Positions 34,151-39,428 of a DNA stretch of 39,428 bases are shown in pieces (within the stretch, counting starts at the first letter, position 1; the number at the start of each line of letters is the position of its first letter). The translations under genes were made by a program, and so were the position numbers. Under the pieces are notes generated by a model. The model ran no database searches. It was not told the origin of the DNA and worked only from the letters and a program-made list of their open reading frames with translations. This DNA comes from Clostridium sp. SM-530-WT-3G (lineage in GTDB: Bacteria; Bacillota; Clostridia; Clostridiales; Clostridiaceae). Location of the stretch: contig NZ_JABAGC010000032.1 in NCBI RefSeq assembly GCF_012843905.1, positions 1 through 39,428 of the forward strand, read 5' to 3'.

Positions 34151-34924
34151 GTGATAATTAACAAAGTAGAAATATGTGGCGTTAATACTTCTAAACTTCC
34201 TATATTAAAGGAAAAAGAAAAAAAGCAACTTCTTCTACAGATGAAAGCTGGAGATAAAAGTGCACGTGATACATTTATTAAAGGAAATTTAAGACTTGTA
34301 TTAAGTGTTATTCAGCGATTTAACAATAGAGGAGAAAATATTGATGATTTATTTCAAGTTGGTTGTATAGGGTTGATGAAATCTATAGATAATTTTGATT
34401 TATCTCAGAATGTAAAATTTTCTACTTATGCTGTACCTATGATAATAGGTGAGATAAGAAGATATTTAAGAGATAACAATTCTATAAGAGTAAGTCGATC
34501 TCTTAGAGATATAGCTTATAAAGCATTAATAATGAGAGAAAAATTTATTAAAGATAATAATAAAGAACCTACAATTTCTCAGATTGCAAAAGAACTTGAA
34601 CTTCCAAGGGAGGATGTGGTGTTTGCACTAGATGCAATACAAGATCCAGTTTCTTTATATGAGCCAATATACCATGATGGAGGAGATGCCATATATGTAA
34701 TGGATCAGATAAGTGATTCAAAAGATACTGATGAAAATTGGATTGAAAATATATCTATTAGAGAAGCAATGAAGAAGTTGAATGATAGGGAAAAGCTTAT
34801 TTTAAATTTAAGATTTTTTAATGGTAGAACTCAAATGGAAGTAGCAGATGAAATTGGAATTTCGCAAGCACAAGTATCCAGACTTGAGAAAACAGCATTG
34901 AAGCATATGAGAAAACATGTTTGA
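34151..34924 (+). CDS. sigG: RNA polymerase sporulation sigma factor SigG
   Basis: Sigma-G is the late forespore sigma factor. The 257-residue protein begins MIINKVEICGVNTSKLPIL, which lines up with the start of Bacillus sigma-G. It has region 2 (FIKGNLRLVLSVIQRFNNRGENIDDLFQVGCIGLMKSIDNFD), region 3 and a region 4 helix-turn-helix (TQMEVADEIGISQAQVSRLEKTALKHM). The open frame could extend to an ATG at 34106, but that ATG lies inside the -10 box. GTG 34151 has AAGGGG (34136-34141) upstream and fits the family N-terminus. A terminator overlaps its stop. Confidence 0.95.
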   Translation: MIINKVEICGVNTSKLPILKEKEKKQLLLQMKAGDKSARDTFIKGNLRLVLSVIQRFNNRGENIDDLFQVGCIGLMKSIDNFDLSQNVKFSTYAVPMIIGEIRRYLRDNNSIRVSRSLRDIAYKALIMREKFIKDNNKEPTISQIAKELELPREDVVFALDAIQDPVSLYEPIYHDGGDAIYVMDQISDSKDTDENWIENISIREAMKKLNDREKLILNLRFFNGRTQMEVADEIGISQAQVSRLEKTALKHMRKHV

Positions 34925-34950
34925 CTGGTATTATATAATACCAGTTTTTT
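34924..34950 (+). terminator. terminator overlapping the sigG stop codon
   Basis: ACTGGTAT (34924-34931) pairs perfectly with ATACCAGT (34938-34945) and TTTTTT follows. The last base of the sigG TGA is the first base of the stem. Confidence 0.88.
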
Positions 34951-35027
34951 ATGTTAAAAGAATTATTAAAATATATATTTCATATAAATAATATGAATAT
35001 ATTATTTATATTATGGGGGGAAGATTA

Positions 35028-35294
35028 ATGGAACTTGAATTACATTCTATTAATGCAATGAGGAATATGGAAGTAATAGATATTGAGACTGGGAGTAAAA
35101 TTGGTTTTATTAAAGATTTTAAAATAGACTGTGAAACTAATAAGATAATATCTTTAATATTGCCAGGAGAAATTAAATCCTGGTTTGGAAAAGAAGAAGA
35201 AGTTGAAATATCATGGAAAGATATAATTAAAATAGGATCAGATGTAATATTGGTAAGAAAAAAGACTGAAGAAAATTCAAGTAATAATATATAG
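35028..35294 (+). CDS. YlmC/YmxH family sporulation PRC-barrel protein
   Basis: An 88-residue single PRC-barrel protein of the YlmC/YmxH family, small proteins tied to sporulation by expression and by their position after sigG in many spore formers. Visible features are the opening HSINAMRNMEVIDIETGSKIGFIKDFKID and the motif LILPGEIKSWFGKEEEVEISWKDI. ATG 35013 is possible but overlaps the ribosome binding site GGGGGGAAG (35015-35023), so ATG 35028 is chosen. CATATAAA (34981-34988) resembles a sigma-E -10, with a poor -35 (ATTATT, 34962-34967). Biochemical role unknown. Confidence 0.87.
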   Translation: MELELHSINAMRNMEVIDIETGSKIGFIKDFKIDCETNKIISLILPGEIKSWFGKEEEVEISWKDIIKIGSDVILVRKKTEENSSNNI

Positions 35295-35360
35295 AAATAT
35301 AGATAAATTCTATGTATAATAGATTTAAAGTGATATACGAAAGCAACGAGGTGATTTGAG

Positions 35361-35810
35361 ATGAAATGTCCATTTTGTGGTTTTGAGGAAAGTAAAGTAG
35401 TTGATTCACGTTCTACAGAAGATAACTCTACTATTAGAAGAAGAAGAGAATGTTTAAAGTGTAATAAAAGATATACTACTTATGAAAAAATCGAGGATTT
35501 TCCTATTTTAGTAATTAAAAAGGATTTGACAAGAGAAAATTTTAATAAAGAAAAAATTATAAATGGATTAATAATAGCATGCCAAAAAAGACCGGTTTCA
35601 AGAAAACAGATAGAAGATATGGCATATGATATTGAAAAGAAAATATCTAACAGTATGTTAACTGAAATACCATCTAAAGATATTGGAGAGATGGTTATGG
35701 ATAGATTGAAAGAAGTAGACGAAATATCTTATGTAAGATTTGCTTCGGTATATAGACAATTTAAAGATATTAATACGTTCTTAGAAGAAATAAAAAATCT
35801 TATGTCATAA
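35361..35810 (+). CDS. nrdR: transcriptional repressor NrdR
   Basis: NrdR represses ribonucleotide reductase genes by binding NrdR boxes when its ATP-cone senses nucleotide (ATP/dATP) levels. The 149-residue protein has an N-terminal zinc ribbon (Cys3, Cys6, Cys31, Cys34) with the DNA-contacting SRSTEDNSTIRRRREC, then an ATP-cone domain from about residue 49 (LVIKKDLTRENFNKEKIINGL). CGAGGTGA lies before ATG 35361. No ribonucleotide reductase gene is nearby, so its targets are elsewhere. Confidence 0.96.
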   Translation: MKCPFCGFEESKVVDSRSTEDNSTIRRRRECLKCNKRYTTYEKIEDFPILVIKKDLTRENFNKEKIINGLIIACQKRPVSRKQIEDMAYDIEKKISNSMLTEIPSKDIGEMVMDRLKEVDEISYVRFASVYRQFKDINTFLEEIKNLMS

Positions 35811-35827
35811 GATATAAAATAGTATAT

Positions 35828-35865
35828 AGATATTGAAATCAATTAAAGTTTCAATATCTTTTTTT
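35828..35865 (+). terminator. terminator after nrdR
   Basis: A perfect 11-bp stem (35828-35838 with 35849-35859) with a 10-nt loop and a run of seven T. Confidence 0.9.
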
Positions 35866-35995
35866 ATGTTCATAATATTAATATTATAATGTTATACTTA
35901 AGTTAAAATTAGGTTAAGAAAAAGATTTATAACACAAATAGTGTTAAAATTAATTTGAAGACCCTATACGGCAATTTTTATTAGGAGGAAAATTT

Positions 35996-36739
35996 GTGAA
36001 TAAAATAGCATTAAATAATATAAAAAAGGAAAAAGATTTTTTGAAAATACAGGAAGATAATTATAAAGTGATTTTTACTAATGCTGAACTTGGCAGAAGT
36101 TTTAATAGAAATACAGAAGATGGGGTTGCAGAACTAAATTCTTTAGTATGTGAATTTAATTCGGATGAAATAATATATTTAAAGCAAATTCATAGTGATA
36201 AAATATTTAGATATGATAGAAAGGATTCTGAAAGTATTAAAGATAATGAAGGTGATGCAATAATTACAAATGAAAAAAATGTAATTATAGGCGTGTTTAC
36301 TGCAGATTGTGTTCCAGTTATACTTGTTGATGAAGTTAAAGGAGTAAGTTCAGCAATACATAGTGGATGGAAGGGGACTTTTGCCTCTATAACTTATAAG
36401 ACAATAAAAAGAATGGAAAAAGAATTTGATTGTAATCCATCACACATAAAAGCTTATATTGGACCTCACATAAGAAAGTGCTGTTATGAGGTATCGGAAG
36501 AATTAAAACAAAAGTTTATTGATGAAAAAACAGATATACCTGAATCAACATTATTCTCAGGAAGAAATTTGAATTTGGAATGCTGCATATTTGATGATTT
36601 AAAAAAGGCTGGAGTAAATGATGATAATATTAATGTTTTAGATTTATGTACTTATTGTTCTGATACAGTTAAGTTACATTCATATAGAAAATCAAATGGG
36701 TCATATGGAAGGATGTTTTCTTTTGTAATATTAAATTAG
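35996..36739 (+). CDS. pgeF: peptidoglycan editing factor PgeF (YlmD/YfiH, multicopper oxidase-like fold)
   Basis: The YfiH/YlmD family was once called polyphenol oxidase or laccase-domain protein; in E. coli PgeF prevents mis-incorporation of serine in place of L-alanine in peptidoglycan precursors, and other members have purine nucleoside phosphorylase activity. The 247-residue protein has the three zinc ligands expected: His66 (KQIHSD), Cys105 (FTADCVPV) and His122 (AIHSGWKGT), plus YIGPHIRKCCYEV. GTG 35996 follows AGGAGG. It is 12 bp before the response regulator gene and may share its transcript. Confidence 0.92.
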   Translation: MNKIALNNIKKEKDFLKIQEDNYKVIFTNAELGRSFNRNTEDGVAELNSLVCEFNSDEIIYLKQIHSDKIFRYDRKDSESIKDNEGDAIITNEKNVIIGVFTADCVPVILVDEVKGVSSAIHSGWKGTFASITYKTIKRMEKEFDCNPSHIKAYIGPHIRKCCYEVSEELKQKFIDEKTDIPESTLFSGRNLNLECCIFDDLKKAGVNDDNINVLDLCTYCSDTVKLHSYRKSNGSYGRMFSFVILN

Positions 36740-36751
36740 GAGGAAAGATTT

Positions 36752-37456
36752 ATGCCTAAAGATAAGATTTTAATAGTAGATGATGAAGAACATATAGTAG
36801 AGCTTTTAAAATTCAATTTAAATAATGCTGGATATTATATACTTACAGCTAATGATGGTATAGAGGCTGTTAAGATTGCAAAATCAGAAAAACCAAATCT
36901 TATTTTGCTTGATTTAATGCTTCCAGGGTTAGATGGATTTGATGTATGCAAAGAAATCAAAAGAGAAAAAGAAATGAAAAATACGGCTATAATAATGCTT
37001 ACAGCTAAAGGGGAAGAATTAGATAAAATATTGGGTCTTGAACTAGGTGCTGATGACTATATCACTAAGCCATTTTCTGTTAGAGAACTTTTGGCAAGAG
37101 TAAAGGCAGTACTTAGAAGATTTAATACATCTAATAATGACTTAGAAGAAAAAAATTATGAGTCTAAAAAGTTAAAAGTAGATTTTGAAAGACATGAAGT
37201 AATAGCATGTGGTAAAAAGGTTGATTTGACATTAAAAGAATTTGAACTTCTACAAATACTTATAAAAAATAAAGGCAAAATTTTAAAAAGAGAAATACTC
37301 CTAGATAAAATATGGGGATATGAGTATATAGGTGAAACTAGAACTGTTGATGTTCATATACGATATCTAAGAAAGAAAATTGAAGAAGATGATAAGAAGC
37401 CTAAATTTATAGAGACTATAAGGGGTGTTGGGTATAGATTTAACCCAGAAGAATAA
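36752..37456 (+). CDS. phoP: OmpR-family response regulator (PhoP/PhoB-like)
   Basis: A 234-residue response regulator: receiver domain with acidic Asp10-Asp11, phosphoacceptor Asp54 (ILLDLMLPGLDG), conserved Thr (IMLTAK) and Lys (ADDYITKPFS), and an OmpR-type winged helix with the typical YEYIGETRTVDVHIRYLRKKIE and GVGYRF ending. The paired kinase follows after 5 bp. The clostridial order pgeF-phoP-phoR suggests phosphate control, but the downstream genes (pst transporter in C. acetobutylicum, as I recall) are outside the window, so the stimulus is inferred. Confidence 0.85.
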   Translation: MPKDKILIVDDEEHIVELLKFNLNNAGYYILTANDGIEAVKIAKSEKPNLILLDLMLPGLDGFDVCKEIKREKEMKNTAIIMLTAKGEELDKILGLELGADDYITKPFSVRELLARVKAVLRRFNTSNNDLEEKNYESKKLKVDFERHEVIACGKKVDLTLKEFELLQILIKNKGKILKREILLDKIWGYEYIGETRTVDVHIRYLRKKIEEDDKKPKFIETIRGVGYRFNPEE

Positions 37457-37461
37457 AAATT

Positions 37462-39150
37462 ATGAAGCGAAGAATTATTAATTTAGTAATGGTCATAGTT
37501 ACATTTGTAGTTCTATTATTAACAGTATCATATATATTATTAAGCAATTATCAGCTTATAAAAAGTACTAAGGATTCGTTAAAAAATGTAAATAATCTTA
37601 TATTTCAATATGGTGACTTTGACAGTAGGGAAATTGCAATAATGAATGAAATACGCATAAATGATTCAAAAGTAAGATTTACGTTAATAGATATGGATGG
37701 AAATGTGTTGTATGATAATGAAGGAAACACTGCTGAAAATCATAGAGATAGATTGGAAGTTAAGGGAGCAATAGAAAATGGAGAAAGTTATACTTCAAGA
37801 TATAGTGATACTATGAGAGTAAACTATATGTATTATGCAACAAAAATTAATAATAACATGATTATAAGAAGTTCAGTACCAATAAGTTCAATTGAAATAC
37901 TTACTAATGAGAAAATGAAATATTATGTATTACTTATAATTGTTGTTATAACATTTTCTTTGTGTTTATCTTTAAGATTGATAAAAAAATTTATTGAGCC
38001 AGTAAAGGAATTAGAAAGGGTTACTTTTAAAATGGCTAATGGAGATTACAAAATAAGAGTTAATATACAAAGTGATGATGAACTTGGGGTACTTGGAAAA
38101 AGTTTTAATAATATGGCTGATCAGCTTCAGATTAAAATACAGGAAGTTATAGAAAAACAATTTAAGCTAGAGTCAATATTAAAAAGTATGGATAGTGGAG
38201 TAATTGCTGTTGATAATGATAATAGAGTTATTTCTATAAATCCTTGTGCAGAGCTTATTTTAGGAATAAAGAAAAGTATAATAGGGGAATATATTACAGA
38301 TTATATAAATGATCACGATATAAATGAATTCATTAATAATGATGGAGAAAATGATAAGGAAATTATAATACTTCACCCAATAGAAAGGAATTTAAGAGTT
38401 AAAAAATCTGATATAATTGGTGGAATAAATAAATTTGGAAAAGTTATTAGCTTTCAAGATATAACTGATATGAAAAGAGTTGAGTTAATGAGGACGCAGT
38501 TTGTGGCAAATGTATCTCATGAACTTAAAACACCTCTTACATCAATAAAAGGATTTGCAGAAACGTTAAAAATAGTAGATGATTATGAAACTCGAGAAAA
38601 GTTTTTGGACATAATAAATAAAGAAGCGGATAGGTTGACGAGACTTATAGATGATATACTTGTTCTATCTAAGATAGAAAGTAATTTTGTTTGTGATGTT
38701 GAAGAATTTTTACCAGGGAAAGTTATTAAAGAGGTTCTTGATATTACTAAGAAAACTAATACAGAAAAAATCTTTGAAATTGAATTTAATGATGAAAACT
38801 GTGAGCTTATACTGGGAGATAGAGATAAGTTTTATCAGCTATGCCTAAATTTAATTGAAAATGCTATGAAGTATTCTAAGGAATATGGGGGAAAAATTGT
38901 TATACTAAGTTATAGTGAAAATGGATATTATCATATGAATATTATTGATAATGGAATAGGTATTCCTAAGGAAGATGTATCTAGAATTTTTGAGAGATTT
39001 TACAGAGTAGATAAGTCTAGAAAAAAAGGCGGTACAGGATTAGGTCTTGCAATAGTAAAGCATATAGTAAAAACATTTAATGGTGAAATTAATGTAAAAA
39101 GTGAATTGGGAAAAGGAAGCACTTTTGAAGTTAAAATACCTTGTTTATAA
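37462..39150 (+). CDS. phoR: sensor histidine kinase (PhoR-like)
   Basis: The membrane partner of the upstream response regulator. The 562-residue protein has two membrane segments (about 8-28 and 154-172) around an extracytoplasmic sensor region, then HAMP (about 173-226), a PAS domain (about 235-330), the HisKA dimerisation helix with phosphoacceptor His353 in VSHELKTPLTS, and a HATPase domain with N-box NLIENAMKYS, DNGIGIP, and GTGLGLAIV. This TM-sensor-TM-HAMP-PAS-kinase layout is that of Firmicutes PhoR. A terminator lies 124 bp after its stop. Confidence 0.86.
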   Translation: MKRRIINLVMVIVTFVVLLLTVSYILLSNYQLIKSTKDSLKNVNNLIFQYGDFDSREIAIMNEIRINDSKVRFTLIDMDGNVLYDNEGNTAENHRDRLEVKGAIENGESYTSRYSDTMRVNYMYYATKINNNMIIRSSVPISSIEILTNEKMKYYVLLIIVVITFSLCLSLRLIKKFIEPVKELERVTFKMANGDYKIRVNIQSDDELGVLGKSFNNMADQLQIKIQEVIEKQFKLESILKSMDSGVIAVDNDNRVISINPCAELILGIKKSIIGEYITDYINDHDINEFINNDGENDKEIIILHPIERNLRVKKSDIIGGINKFGKVISFQDITDMKRVELMRTQFVANVSHELKTPLTSIKGFAETLKIVDDYETREKFLDIINKEADRLTRLIDDILVLSKIESNFVCDVEEFLPGKVIKEVLDITKKTNTEKIFEIEFNDENCELILGDRDKFYQLCLNLIENAMKYSKEYGGKIVILSYSENGYYHMNIIDNGIGIPKEDVSRIFERFYRVDKSRKKGGTGLGLAIVKHIVKTFNGEINVKSELGKGSTFEVKIPCL

Positions 39151-39274
39151 GGATAAATATAAAATTAATATTCTGAATTGTATATTTGGTAAGGAGAACT
39201 TTATTTACAGTAAATTCATAATTAGTGTGATTGCTTATACAGCAAATAAATTTTAATGATATATTTTATTACTT

Positions 39275-39306
39275 AAGAAGCAGAGTTATAAAACTGCTTC
39301 TTTTTT
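39275..39306 (+). terminator. terminator downstream of phoR
   Basis: A 9-bp stem AAGAAGCAG/CTGCTTCTT (39275-39283 with 39294-39302) with a 10-nt loop and six T (39301-39306). The group II intron begins two bases after it. Confidence 0.88.
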
Positions 39307-39307
39307 G

Positions 39308-39428
39308 GTGTGCCCAGCATGGGCACGTGCTAATCGGTGAAAGTCCGTTACGGGGCTGATAGTGCCAACCGCATAGCCAACGGCAAGGGTGTCCATCGTG
39401 AGGTGGAATCTGAAGGAAGCCTGAGGCA
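39308..39428 (+). mobile_element. group IIC intron, 5' part (domain I), cut by the window end
   Basis: From 39308 the sequence reads GTGTGCCCAGCATGGGCA, the bacterial group II intron 5' end (GUGYG). It continues with the conserved domain I elements GGTGAAAGTCC, CAAGGGTGTCC and GTGGAATCTGAAGGAAGC. These match the start of the Oceanobacillus iheyensis group IIC intron closely, as I recall it. The base composition is much richer in G/C than the surroundings. It sits directly after a rho-independent terminator, the insertion preference of group IIC introns. The reverse transcriptase gene and 3' end lie beyond the window. Confidence 0.88.

Noticed and set aside
1..39428. CRISPR arrays, tRNA or rRNA genes, prophage or defence islands
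   Set aside because: No regularly spaced repeats, no tRNA-like cloverleaf and no phage or defence genes were seen. The only mobile element is the intron at the end.

Overview
This window is a stretch of low-G+C Firmicutes chromosome, almost certainly Clostridium sensu stricto. The evidence is strong A/T bias, AGGAGG-type ribosome binding sites, frequent TTG and GTG starts, endospore sigma factors (sigK, sigE, sigG), a T-box in front of alaS, and a gene order (alaS-ireB-ruvX-DUF1292-fur-rnj-typA-mltG-trmR-U32-PBP-sigK-pilT-ftsA-ftsZ-spoIIGA-sigE-sigG-ylmC-nrdR-pgeF-phoP-phoR) that matches my recollection of the solventogenic clostridia. The species cannot be fixed from sequence alone. All 39 confident genes lie on the + strand, as expected of one leading-strand arm.

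Layout: (1) 1-4132, the end of the fatty-acid synthesis operon (accB-fabZ-accC-accD-accA, with a possible fabF tail), closed by a terminator. (2) 4222-4763, an isolated HutP-like RNA-binding regulator with its own promoter and terminator. (3) 4865-7763, a Trp/Tyr-type ABC importer (lipoprotein, permease, ATPase). (4) 7799-12411, rarA, then the iscR-nifS-nifU-mnmA cluster, with an IscR-like operator over the iscR promoter. (5) 12644-14153, a double PRC-barrel protein overlapping an AI-2E-family membrane protein. (6) 14195-17134, alaS under an alanine T-box with a GCU specifier. (7) 17248-20720, ireB, ruvX, DUF1292, fur and RNase J. (8) 20979-25925, typA, mltG and the wobble-uridine pair trmR/trhP. 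(9) 25947-28380, a class B PBP and an uninterrupted sigK. (10) 28714-32334, pilT, ftsA and ftsZ. (11) 32482-34950, spoIIGA-sigE and sigG with recognisable sporulation promoters. (12) 35028-39306, ylmC/ymxH, nrdR, pgeF and a PhoP/PhoR two-component system. (13) 39308 to the end, the 5' end of a group IIC intron placed just after the phoR terminator.

Most of the window is conserved housekeeping, division and sporulation machinery, and I did not find a clearly new multi-gene system. The observations most worth following are regulatory: mutually exclusive hairpins before accB, an IscR-type palindrome overlapping both the rarA stop codon and the iscR -35 box, a wide-spacer spoIIG promoter followed by a perfect palindrome, a close-to-consensus sigma-F/G promoter before sigG, small translated-looking leaders before ireB and ftsA, a compact promoter-terminator unit before typA, and the intron docked on a terminator. 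Positions, motifs and stems were read directly. Family functions come from established knowledge, and regulatory roles are inference unless stated.
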